From NCBI GenBank assembly GCA_024734495.1, contig JALMQS010000720.1, positions 186,001 through 250,000 on the forward strand: a stretch of DNA of 64,000 nucleotides, in the 5' to 3' direction. This document shows positions 58,501-63,785 of the stretch, piece by piece (the first letter of the stretch is position 1; every line of letters starts with the position of its first letter). The notes under the pieces were generated by a model that worked only from the letters and a program-made list of their open reading frames with translations, searched no databases and was not told where the DNA came from. This stretch comes from Forficula auricularia. Its lineage: Eukaryota > Arthropoda > Insecta > Dermaptera > Forficulidae. A program made the position numbers and the translations under genes.

Positions 58501-58594
58501 CATTTTCTCCAGCAACGAAATGGCCGTAAGCAGTGCTGCGCATCATAAGTTCGAAAATTCTCTTTCCGCATACTTGACGCAATCGTCGCATAAT
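28316..58594 (-). CDS. slgA: proline dehydrogenase (sluggish A), ten exons, 5' end outside window
   Basis: Exons in transcript order: 58386-58594, 56620-56804, 41517-41581, 39632-39816, 36316-36490, 33367-33477, 33157-33288, 30489-30685, 30328-30416, 28316-28521; 517 residues and a TAA. Motifs: [39 protein letters not shown] (catalytic Lys), [24 protein letters not shown] (barrel Asp), [52 protein letters not shown] and YLARRAQEN (Arg pair that grips proline carboxylate). Family knowledge: FAD enzyme of the mitochondrial inner membrane that oxidises proline to pyrroline-5-carboxylate. All phases agree and nine introns separate the exons. Every splice site is canonical except the acceptor of exon 39632-39816 (TG). 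The N-terminal exons and presequence are not in the window. Introns contain nested transposons. Confidence 0.97.
28770..29294. mobile_element. TTAA-bounded inverted-repeat element, copy 2 (intact)
   Basis: Ends GGTAGTTCTTTC and GCGAAAGAACCTCC are flanked by TTAA on both sides (28766-28769, 29295-29298), in an slgA intron. Its interior matches, inverted, the disrupted copy at 34579-35857, which makes it the reference for the empty site of the LINE in that copy. Confidence 0.72.
29557..30150 (-). mobile_element. Helitron-like element with internal minisatellite, in slgA intron
   Basis: On the minus strand it ends with a GCCCGCCGAAGGTGGGC hairpin and GCAGCTAG, the Helitron 3' signature seen also at 15359 and 42589. 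The body is C-rich on the plus strand. A unit around ACAGACACA...AAATGCCCTTTAGTA is repeated five times between about 29795 and 30130. The reading frames are low-complexity. Confidence 0.65.
30328..30416 (-). CDS. slgA: slgA exon with [16 protein letters not shown]
   Basis: Encodes [13 protein letters not shown] and [16 protein letters not shown]. Ends one base into a Gly codon that the last exon completes. Confidence 0.97.
30489..30685 (-). CDS. slgA: slgA exon with [11 protein letters not shown]
   Basis: Encodes [56 protein letters not shown]. Ends two bases into a Lys codon; the next intron is 72 bp. Confidence 0.97.
31005..31660. repeat. foldback element, family FB-1, copy 2
   Basis: Inverted relative to 4487-5025 and longer. 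The centre holds an extra hairpin (GATAATAAGTAAAAATATA and its inverse at 31352-31389). Arms include ACGAGAATTGTTTTTGATCG. Located in the slgA intron 30686-33156. Confidence 0.75.
31661..32089. other. slgA intron segment, nothing recognised
   Basis: AT-rich intron sequence between FB-1 and R2. A low-complexity frame (31700-31882) is not a credible gene. Confidence 0.4.
32090..32340 (+). repeat. dispersed repeat R2, copy 2
   Basis: Shares CATAATAACTCATGAACGGAA, GGTGCTAAAATGTTT and AGACTTTCTAGCTTTAGAAC style blocks with 34330-34560 and, inverted, 21890-22170. Confidence 0.55.
32345..33030 (+). pseudogene. 5'-truncated non-LTR retrotransposon, second copy
   Basis: Nearly the same 3' portion as 10545-11228: FDLSWND, then LKFVPV in a shifted frame, [40 protein letters not shown], followed by the non-coding tail and a terminal A run at about 33020. 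It begins abruptly at about 32347, the usual result of incomplete target-primed reverse transcription. Several single-base frameshifts break it. Antisense to slgA inside an intron. Confidence 0.85.
33157..33288 (-). CDS. slgA: slgA exon with FNTYQCYL and LVRGAY
   Basis: Encodes [35 protein letters not shown] and LEL. The intron before it is only 78 bp; the one after it is 2.5 kb and holds a LINE fragment. Confidence 0.97.
33367..33477 (-). CDS. slgA: slgA exon with [13 protein letters not shown]
   Basis: Encodes [20 protein letters not shown] and [13 protein letters not shown], one of the most conserved barrel strands of the family. Phase 0 at both ends. Confidence 0.97.
34330..34560 (+). 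repeat. dispersed repeat R2, copy 3
   Basis: Diverged copy of 32090-32340 ending in an A run next to the TTAA-bounded element. Non-coding. Confidence 0.5.
34579..35857. mobile_element. TTAA-bounded inverted-repeat element, copy 3, split by a LINE
   Basis: TTAA lies outside both ends (34575-34578 and 35858-35861). The arms match copy 2 (28770-29294) in inverse orientation: 34579-35020 and 35790-35857 are collinear with it, and the 770-bp difference is exactly the retrotransposon at 35021-35790. The element was therefore in place before the LINE arrived. Confidence 0.78.
35021..35790 (-). mobile_element. CR1/jockey-like LINE fragment nested in the TTAA element
   Basis: The minus-strand frame 35186-35770 (194 codons, uninterrupted) encodes [14 protein letters not shown] start, [33 protein letters not shown] and [17 protein letters not shown]. 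These are the thumb and C-terminal motifs of a non-LTR reverse transcriptase. The 3' end on this strand is a TAAA microsatellite tail at about 35022-35042, as in CR1/L2-type elements. A different family from the LINE at 10.06 kb. Confidence 0.82.
35998..36285. repeat. dispersed repeat R3, copy 2
   Basis: Collinear with 9300-9600. Ends just before the slgA exon at 36316. A shorter related block (AGTCTTGAAAAAGTTT) sits at about 33098. Confidence 0.55.
36316..36490 (-). CDS. slgA: slgA exon with HLFPWSG
   Basis: Completes the split Gly codon. Encodes [52 protein letters not shown]. Acceptor GTTTCAG, donor GTTTGT. Confidence 0.95.
36863..36901 (-). ncRNA. hammerhead-ribozyme-like motif (type E), short stem II loop
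   Basis: Minus strand: stem I AAAACC/GGTTTT, core CTGAAGA, one A, stem II GAGG/CCTC with a two-base loop, then GAAACGTC. The core is intact, but the stem II loop is clipped relative to its partner at 37092-37135. Confidence 0.5.
37092..37135 (+). ncRNA. hammerhead-ribozyme-like motif (type E), best example
   Basis: Stem I AAAACC (37092-37097) pairs perfectly with GGTTTT (37130-37135). Core CTGAAGA (37098-37104) fits CUGANGA. One extra A, stem II GGAGG/CCTCC with loop GAATAG, then GAAA (37122-37125) and CGTC. Stem III is reduced to AC/GT with no loop, a form known to need dimerisation in other genomes. The extra A before stem II departs from the classical motif. Confidence 0.55.
37425..37825. 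repeat. palindromic repeat in slgA intron
   Basis: Arms of about 180 bp: GGTCAAAATGACGAAAAAGG against its inverse near 37815, AATAGAAAACAGCTTCCTC against GAGGAAGCTGTTTTCTATT, and AGAACTCGAGTTATAACTAA. The loop is about 50 bp. Non-coding. Confidence 0.75.
38188..38235 (+). repeat. 5S rRNA-derived fragment (3' half)
   Basis: CTTGGTTGGGTGACCGTCTG then GGAAC-like and CGGTGTGGTG follow the 5S rRNA 3' half (the C-box region TTGGATGGGTGACCGC and the closing strand). The 5' half is missing. A GC-richer body follows to about 38340, so this could be a 5S-derived SINE rather than a gene remnant. Confidence 0.5.
38700..39260 (+). other. GC-richer unidentified insert in slgA intron
   Basis: Composition differs sharply from the surrounding intron. 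Words such as CTTGTCGTGATGGGGGAGC and GGGCTGGTAACCCTCACATG look like a retroelement 5' region, but no reading frame carries a recognisable domain. The frame 38731-38943 has no known motif. Confidence 0.35.
39632..39816 (-). CDS. slgA: slgA exon with a non-canonical acceptor
   Basis: Encodes [38 protein letters not shown] and HTTYDKDG. Homology and phase put the start at 39816, but the two intron bases before it read TG, not AG. No in-frame AG alternative keeps the conserved LSEVI block. Confidence 0.88.
40022..40666. repeat. 645-bp TA-flanked foldback inside repeat P
   Basis: Ends TTAGGGTGGTCCTTATTTTG and the near-inverse (AAAATAAGGGCCACCCTAA) with TA outside each end (40020-40021, 40667-40668). 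The arms pair over about 300 bp. No coding sequence. Confidence 0.8.
40888..40926 (+). ncRNA. hammerhead-ribozyme-like motif (type P)
   Basis: CTGATGA (40890-40896), one T, stem II GAAGG/CCTTC with loop CCAAA, then GAAACTATAGTC. Stem I next to the core is essentially unpaired here, so activity as a single unit is doubtful. Confidence 0.45.
41517..41581 (-). CDS. slgA: slgA micro-exon with [11 protein letters not shown]
   Basis: Only 65 bp, isolated between introns of 15.0 and 1.7 kb. Encodes [20 protein letters not shown] then LL, including the conserved active-site Lys. Acceptor TTTTTACAG, donor GTAATA. Confidence 0.92.
42112..42589 (+). mobile_element. short Helitron-like element
   Basis: Starts TCTTCTATATAAATAAAAATG after an A. 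The 3' end has GGGCCGAAGGCGTGTCAGCTAG-like sequence, ending CTAG at 42586-42589 before a T. A/T insertion context, TC start and CTAG end all fit Helitrons; no Rep/helicase is present. Confidence 0.6.
43300..43560. repeat. inverted repeat built on AATCGGTCATTTT
   Basis: Arms GAATCGGTCATTTTAAAAAG and its near-inverse AAAATGACCGATTC, and GGGATCATCTCCA against TGGAGATGACCCC, around an approximately 170-bp loop. Non-coding. Confidence 0.65.
44285..44465. repeat. hairpin with AGAAGACTCTTTTATTG
   Basis: GAAGGAGACAATAAAAGAGT and its inverse flank a 70-bp loop, followed by CTGCTACCCTCGGC. Both blocks recur at 19565-19770, tying it to the Penelope-associated repeats. Confidence 0.6.
45560..46019. repeat. 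repeat P, copy 3, interrupted by a small hairpin element
   Basis: Arms GGTTGTCCTCTGCTTGATGC and GTTTATTTGCATCAAGCAG. The hammerhead-like block is partly deleted (only CTTCGAAACTATAGTC remains, 45809-45824). At 45911 the right arm is broken by a 109-bp hairpin with ends ATTTGTAGTTACACAGAGTC and its inverse. Confidence 0.7.
46533..47215 (+). mobile_element. Helitron-like element, relative of 14495-15359
   Basis: TCTAAATATATAAAATTAAGG start, then the same leader as the Sirt4-intron copy (GTCTGTACATTGCTC, TCCGCGAAAAGTTACTCACG, GTAAAAACGACTGG). A G-rich 3' portion (47070-47210) follows, but the terminal hairpin and CTAG are missing, so it is 3'-truncated. Confidence 0.68.
48155..48750 (+). repeat. 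direct duplication, about 420-bp offset
   Basis: A block starting with GAGTTATTAGTCGTGTATAA, then CCGATTGAAATAAAGGAAGG, lies at 48166 and again at 48588, each about 170 bp long, with the spacer between. Contains no gene. Cause (unequal exchange or a two-unit element) is unresolved. Confidence 0.7.
49548..50252 (+). repeat. dispersed repeat R1, full copy
   Basis: Begins near CTGATGTGGCCATCCACTTG, then GACTTTACCATACAACC; ends CCATACCCTGTATGGTAAAG, so TTTACCATAC recurs inverted at the ends. The middle has repeated GATTATGTATACAAAATTTG blocks and C runs. Non-coding. Class unknown. Confidence 0.7.
50309..50353 (-). ncRNA. decayed hammerhead-like motif (type F)
   Basis: Minus strand: stem II GGAGG/CCTCC with loop GAAGAAT and GAAACGTT are intact, but the core reads CTTAAGA (essential G lost). 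Confidence 0.35.
51213..51255 (+). ncRNA. hammerhead-ribozyme-like motif (type F)
   Basis: Stem I AAACC (51213-51217) pairs with GGTTT (51251-51255). Core CTGAAGA (51218-51224), one A, stem II GGAGG/CCTCC around GAAGTAT, then GAAACGTT. Same plan as 37092-37135 with GTT rather than GTC before stem I. Confidence 0.5.
51388..51766 (+). repeat. dispersed repeat R1, 5'-truncated copy
   Basis: Starts within the C-run and AATTTTGGGTCGATATGCAC part of R1 and runs to GTATGGTAAAGT. Directly follows the hammerhead-like cluster. Confidence 0.65.
51795..51912. repeat. small inverted repeat around AATCAATAATTTTCT
   Basis: GCAATTTGAACCGCGAAAAG, then ATGTAATCAATAATTT, pair with their inverse 51870-51910. 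Loop about 30 bp. Confidence 0.55.
52040..52360 (+). pseudogene. third, shortest non-LTR retrotransposon 3' end
   Basis: Encodes [20 protein letters not shown] and [11 protein letters not shown], the C-terminal end of the LINE seen at 10.06-11.23 kb, then its tail (AGGTTGTACCTTTTTGGTACA). More diverged than the copy at 32345. Antisense to slgA. Confidence 0.75.
52773..53471 (+). repeat. dispersed repeat R1, full copy
   Basis: Starts GACACGTTCTGATGTGGCC, ends CCTGTATGGTAGTATGGTAAAG. Carries a local ACTAACTAACTAACAGACA expansion at about 53238. Confidence 0.7.
53640..54598. repeat. large palindrome, family FB-3
   Basis: Arms of about 430 bp: AGTCATTTGGT (53647) against ACCAAATGACT (54581), GCGCCGCCATATTGGAAAAATG against its inverse, and GTAAAACTCC-type blocks. 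The centre shares AAAATGAAAACCACTCATCC and ATAGATATYCAGCATTTTCC-like words with the centre of the next palindrome (55470-55770). Non-coding. Confidence 0.78.
54978..56284. repeat. large palindrome, family FB-2 outside, FB-3 core inside
   Basis: Outer arms start AGGAAATAATTCCCGGTAAA and end in the inverse. The outer 380 bp match the solitary arm at 8795-9185; the inner part matches the FB-3 palindrome next door. The structure is 1.3 kb with a short central loop near 55625-55640. Confidence 0.78.
56285..56619. other. slgA intron end, nothing recognised
   Basis: Ordinary intron sequence leading into the donor-side boundary of exon 56620-56804. Confidence 0.4.
56620..56804 (-). CDS. slgA: slgA exon with FADRRYK and RTYFYLNE
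   Basis: Starts with a divergent linker ([13 protein letters not shown]), then [35 protein letters not shown] and RAVS. It joins the preceding exon through a split Glu codon. Confidence 0.94.
57122..57185 (+). repeat. hAT-like terminus without a partner
   Basis: CAGGGGTGTTCAACCTTTTA then CCCGGGCCACATTTG resembles the end of a hAT family. No inverse end was found in the window, so it is a broken element. Confidence 0.5.
57590..58050 (+). repeat. direct repeat, two units of about 220 bp
   Basis: TCATTGGTATTGGACCTTTT, CATAACTTCTTTGTTTATGG and CATATTAATTTGG recur in order with an offset near 219 bp. Short frames here (57524-57724, 57921-58160) follow the repeat and lack any domain. Confidence 0.65.
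58386..58594 (-). CDS. slgA: slgA exon, first visible
   Basis: Encodes [55 protein letters not shown] and REVE. Acceptor TTTACAG, donor GTAAGA. The phase-0 start needs at least one more upstream exon. Confidence 0.94.
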
Positions 58595-58808
58595 CTGTAA
58601 ATAAAAAACTTTATTAAAAAAAAAATAACTCCTCAATAATGTATAAAGGTTTATATATAAACAAGCAATTGACTTGGGTAACACATCAACTATAACGAAC
58701 TGCTTAAAATTCCTAAAATTCCGATTTGTTTCTACCTAAAAATAGCTATACTATATAATGTTGACAAATCGAAAATCGTCATTGGGATATTAAAAGCATA
58801 CAGAATGA

Positions 58809-58870
58809 GTGCCTAAGTTAAGCATCAAATAACGCGGTTAGTTCTTAGAAGGGTCACCGACTTCAACAGT
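58809..58870 (+). repeat. 5S rRNA-derived fragment (central part)
   Basis: AAGTTAAGCATCAAATAACG, then CGGTTAGTTCTTAGAAGGGT and CACCGACTT, follow arthropod 5S rRNA from the loop B/A-box region through the C-box, with about one substitution in five. Both ends are missing. It is a pseudogene or 5S-derived SINE head. Confidence 0.65.
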
Positions 58871-59454
58871 TTTCTGTTGTTCTAATACTAGTGTTGCATG
58901 CATCTCACGGAAATCGTTTAGGTATGTCTAAAAGGGAAGCCTACTAAGGCTTAATAAGGTCTTAAGGAGGTTCGGGACTGTTTATCATTTTTATAAGAAA
59001 ATTCTCAAATTTTTACCATCGAATCATTGATGCATTAAATATTTATTACCAAAATTTGAAGTTGATCGTCTGTCTCATTACCGAGAAATAAATTATTGAA
59101 AATTGTCCTTTTAACATGGAAGTAAATGGACCGAGCTTTTAAAAGGGCTATAACTTCCATATAAATTATACCATTTTCAACAAATTTATACAGATCAATA
59201 ATTCAACTTTTATGAATCGAATGATACATTTTTCAATAGATTTGACAGTCTAGTTAATTAATTATTCATAAATGTAAAAATAAAAAGTTATCTGCAGCCA
59301 ACAGAATATAACAAAAGCACTAGAACTCTATTTGTTGAAATCGTTTTTGTGTTAAATAAATGTTTTTATAATGAGAAAAAATTTATCTCAATATTCTTTT
59401 TATTAATATTATCAAAACAAAGATTTTTATTCGAAATTAAACTCATTATTAACA

Positions 59455-59812
59455 ATAAAGTTTAGGGAAAGCGGTGTTGGTTTATAGTGAAACATATTAA
59501 ACACAGGAATTATTTAACGGGTTATAGTGGTGTTTCAAAAGAGAAATAAAATTAAAAAATTAAAAAATCTTTTAAATTATTTTGGAGATTTTTTATTTAA
59601 TCTATACATATTTCGGACTATGAATTCTTCATCAGGAGGTTTAACAGAAAAGTTTTCTGTTAAACCTCCTGATGAAGGGTTCATAGCCCGAAATATGTAT
59701 AGAGATAAATAAAAAATCTCCAAAATAATTTAAAAGATTTTTTAATTTTTTAATTTTATTTCCTCTTTGTGAAACACCACTATAACACGTTAAATAATTC
59801 CTGTCATTATTA
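59455..59812. repeat. inverted repeat with a hammerhead-like pair (type G)
   Basis: Outer arms AATTATTTAACGGGTTATAG and its inverse near 59800; inner arms TTTGGAGATTTTTTATTTAA and CTATACATATTTCGG. The centre is AAACCTCCTGATGA against TCATCAGGAGGTTT around CAGAAAAGTTTTCTG. A frame at 59527-59712 is a by-product. The block TTAGGGAAAGCGGTGT at 59462 recurs at 20022. Confidence 0.7.
59665..59705 (+). ncRNA. hammerhead-ribozyme-like motif (type G)
   Basis: CTGATGA (59669-59675), one A, a short GGG/CCC stem II, then GAAA and an ATA/TAT stem III candidate. Stem I CTC/GAG gives three pairs. Weaker than type E. Confidence 0.4.
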
Positions 59813-60360
59813 ACAATTTTTTTATTAAAAAATTTGATATGCAGACTTTGTCACTCTGGAGAAATCCATAAGATTTTTTTCGAAGATCAACCAGTTAGAT
59901 AAGCAGTCTCGAACTCCCTTAAGGGCATCCCCAGTAAAGAAAGAAAAAAAAACCCCATTAATTTAATGGGTCGACTTGATTAATTTACATTATGATTAAA
60001 CAAATTTTCAAATTGGGTTAAATTAAAATAGATAATTAAATATGTCATTGATATTTTGATTACAATTAATTTAATGAACTAAGGTAAATGCTTTTTTAAC
60101 AATCTATATTAATAAAAGAAAGAGGATGTGTATATTCGATAGCCTACTTACTAGGGGACAAGGAGATAGTAATGCTGGTTGGTTATAGTGAATATACTAT
60201 ATAAACGAATATACACATAAAGTGTAGAACAATTCCTGAAGATATGGAAGAATTACAATAATTAATAGTCATCCATTCTCATCTAATAGTGAAGCATTTT
60301 TAAAGCTTCGGTCATTATTCGTAACTATGCTGAAGATATGGAGGAATCGAGTTAAAATAA

Positions 60361-61138
60361 ATAAATTGGCACGTTCTGATGTGGCCATCATACACTCTTA
60401 TATATTTAATAAAATATTTATAATATCATGTAAGGGGGTTAGTTTTTGCATTTTTAGATTACTGGGGGCCCTCTGATTATGTATGCAACATTTGGTTGAG
60501 TTTGGTACAAGAGCCAAGAATTTCATCCCCCACCCTCATTTTGGGCGGTTAGACTTTGCATTTTTAGTTTTCTGGGGCCCACTAATTATGTATACAAAAT
60601 TTGGTTGAATTTGGTTCATGGGCGTATATTTTCAATTTTTGGCCCCCACCCTCATTTTGGCCAGTAAGTTTTTGTATTTTTAGACTTCTGGGGTTACACT
60701 GATTATGTATACAAAATTTGGTTGAGTTTGTTCAAATGGCCTAGATTTTTAATTTTTAACCCCCCGTCTTAATTTTGGGTCGATATGCACCAAAATCTAA
60801 TCAGCTCTTAATCCCAATGCACCAAAACTACGTGTGAAATTTGGCTTTGATATTCACACTAGTTTTTGAGCTAGCTCGTCCACAAAAATTTGGTAACGCA
60901 CAGACTAACGGACAACCAGACAACCAGACTAATAGACATTTTGACAAAACAATTATTATCTCGAAAAATATAATTTTTTCGATGTTTACTTATAAGGGTT
61001 TTTTTGTAGAGCGAAATCCCATGGTTGCACCTAATTTTTTCAATCAAAATAGTTTCAACCGTTTTTGAGATGTTTCGAAAAAAAGAAGCAAAAAAACACG
61101 ATTACAATACTTGACCATACCCTGTATGGTAAAGTAAA
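60361..61138 (+). repeat. dispersed repeat R1, full copy upstream of the visible slgA exons
   Basis: Begins GGCACGTTCTGATGTGGCC and ends CCTGTATGGTAAAGTAAA. Contains three GATTATGTATACAAAATTTG-type blocks and an expanded GACAACCAGACAACCAGAC patch. A frame 60841-61068 is inside it and not a gene. Confidence 0.7.
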
Positions 61139-62021
61139 AATAGCTGTTAGGTGCCAATTGCTTGCTTAGGCGAATATTGTGGAATATTTTCTTAAATAGC
61201 AAGCCGTATAATGCTTAGATTAGAAGTATACCTATTATTGTGCATTAATTCATAAAATTGATAAAATATTGTATCGAGATAGCCAATGCGTATTTCTGCT
61301 AAATTACATAAAAATTGGCTTTGTACTAGTAGGTCAAAATTCGATTACGAAATTCTACCAATGCAGAGGATTCAAGCTAAATAAAATCATGTAAAAAGTA
61401 AGATTATTTAATAAAAATATTTATTATAACTGAATATTATTGCACCACGGTGCTTTGTCTTTCACAAAGATTGTTGGTGCATAATTTGGGCTCAGTAAAT
61501 CATCAGGAAATATTTTAAAAAGTGATAATATTATAGCTACAATCAGCATGAGCGAGTTAAATAAAAGCGTATAAAAATTAAAAACTAGAGGTTTGGGGGG
61601 GGGGGGGGTATTTTTTTAAAGAACAGGAGGTAGTCCTGGGGTGTGTGTGTGTATGGGGGGGGGGGGGGGGTAATTCCCCGGATGGAAAGAGGCACTGCGA
61701 ATGCGGGCGACACACCTATTATTATATTATTATTATAATAAATTTTATGAACTGTATAGTGATAAGAAAAAATATCTATCACCTTGGAAATAAAACAAAC
61801 AAAAAACAACGAAGTCGACATAGGAGAAATAAAAGGTAACTAATTATGTGGAAAAAATATCTATCACATCGGAGAAAAATGTTTGGATTGTTGAAAAACA
61901 TTTAAATTTGATAAAAAAATAATTATATGTATATAGTGAACATAAATTATGTTATCTATAATTTTTCTGCTAGCTAATAAATAAATAAATCTCATTAAAT
62001 ATATGATTCCGTTTTTATCTA
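61139..62021. other. AT-rich stretch with G-run tract
   Basis: Two runs of nine or more G around a GTGTGTGTGTGT repeat at 61594-61671, able in principle to form G-quadruplex. No gene; frames on both strands (61585-61839) reflect the simple sequence. Confidence 0.5.
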
Positions 62022-62023
62022 TA

Positions 62024-62272
62024 CAGTGTGTCAATTTGAAAACTAACCATCCCTAGTATCGCTAAACTGGCAAATTATTTCCAAAATCGCTTCAAATTTG
62101 TATTCGAGTGGGAAGAATTTTGGCGTATAAATTAGAACGCCCACTTCAACGATCTAATTTATACGTCAAATTCTTCCCCCTCGAATAGAAATTTGAACTG
62201 TCTCAGCGATTTTTGAAATAATTGGCCAGTTTAGATACTAGTGATGGGAAGTTTTCAAATTGACACAGTGTG
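62024..62272. repeat. 249-bp TA-flanked inverted-repeat element
   Basis: Ends CAGTGTGTCAATTTGAAAAC and AGTTTTCAAATTGACACAGTG, TA outside. The arms pair nearly to the centre (CGTATAAATTAGA against TCTAATTTATACG). A typical mariner-type MITE. Confidence 0.8.
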
Positions 62273-62417
62273 TATATATTATTATTATGGTTAGATTAAT
62301 TAAATTTTAGCATTTTCAAACTGAAATACACCAAAAAATGAATACTTATACTAAAATTTCAGTTGAATTGATTAGTCTTGTTTTTTAATCTTTTTGGTAG
62401 CGGTAATATTTAGCATG

Positions 62418-62512
62418 ATGATGGCGTCAGAGCGATCGACTCGGGACTAGGGATCGATTCTTGTCCAGGACACATCACTGACAAAAATTAAAGGTGTCTC
62501 CACAAATACAGA
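62418..62512 (+). repeat. weak tRNA-like/SINE-like segment
   Basis: GGCGTCAGAGCGATCGACTC could be a decayed A-box region and GGGATCGATTCTTG a decayed B-box, with a GTGTCTCCACAAAT body after it. Low support. Confidence 0.3.
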
Positions 62513-63244
62513 GAAAAACAAAAGGAAACCACCCCAGCTTACAATTTTCCCAGGACATTAATATAAAGACAAAAAGAGGCTATTCTCCATAGTACCCCCT
62601 CCAACTCTCAAAATCCAATATATAGAAGTAGATACGATATCCCAGGCCTAATTTTGGAGTCGTTATCAAGTGCTTCTAATGAAATTATTATTTATAGATC
62701 CAAATCCCGAACTTTGAATATCGTCCGAAAATGATAAAGACCCGGAAATAAAGTCGATTCATCTATTATCAGTGTTTCTCAAATAAGGACCCCTCAAGGG
62801 TTCGTGGTGTCATAAGAAAGAGGTCTAGAAATAAAACCTTTTTGAGATTAACAAACATTCAATCCAATTATTAGGCATAATTGTTAAAAGCATTTCTAAG
62901 ACACATTTATTATATAACTACAGTCCAAAATCCCATCGTACAGTGAATAAAAGTTATTGTTTATCGAACCGACGAAAAATTAATTTTATTTATTATTTTA
63001 CTTTTTGGAGGCCAAACTTTACTGATCTAAATAATCTAAATCTAAAGAATTAATTTAGCTTTGTTTGAAAGTCTTCTTCTCAAAAAGAGAGTCCATATTT
63101 AAAAATCAAAAGCAAAATATTATAATGGACAGCATTATAATAACTAATAATATATTTAATTATAAAACTAAAGATTTGAGCATCTTTTTTTGAAAAAAGT
63201 TGAAATGTTTTTCAAAAAATCACCTCAGGTAAACAAACCAATGT

Positions 63245-63535
63245 TTATTAAAAGAGAAGAAATTTAATTTTTAGGACAAATTCTAAGATTTTAGTAGAAA
63301 TAATTGCGATATCTGAGGGAATTCATTAATTCATATAATATATTGCGATTCAGAGAGAGGTTTTTGTCTCGAGGGTGTGAGCTGACTGCCCGGAAAACAT
63401 GTTAGTTCTCAGATTCGACTCCTGAGGGGATGGATCCCCTCTGATATCGCAATTTAATAATATTTCTACTAAAATCTTAGAATTTGTCCTAAAATTAAAT
63501 TCTTTCTCTTTTAATATATTTAATATTTGTTCAAT
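63245..63535 (+). repeat. palindromic element carrying a tRNA-like unit, family T, copy 2
   Basis: Outer arms AGGACAAATTCTAAGATTTT and the inverse (AAAATCTTAGAATTTGTCCT). Inside, 63352-63450 has GTGTGAGCTGACTGCCCGG and CAGATTCGACTCC (A- and B-box-like) closed by TGCGATTCAGAG / CTCTGATATCGCA. Shares the same layout with 16165-16345. Confidence 0.65.
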
Positions 63536-63684
63536 TTTAAAAGATATACATATTATTAAGGGGGTATTATATATTTTCTATTTATATATCATACAAAAAA
63601 TTTAATTGAACATAATATATTTTTAATAAATGAATTTAACTTTTAAGGACATCATAGATATTAGAGAAATATTTTTACATTGCA

Positions 63685-63785
63685 TATCAGAGAGGTTCGT
63701 CCCCTTAGGAATCGAACCCAAGCGCTAACTAAGCTTGCCGGGCCAGTAGCCAAACCCTTAAGACAAATCTCTCTCTGACATGCAA
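63685..63785 (-). repeat. tRNA-like repeat, family T, copy 3
   Basis: On the minus strand it has GGGTTTGGCTACTGGCC and a perfect B-box GGGTTCGATTCC, enclosed by TGCATGTCAGAGAG and CTCTCTGATATGCA. It has the cleanest B-box of the family. No 3'-terminal tRNA pairing, so not a tRNA gene. Confidence 0.6.
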
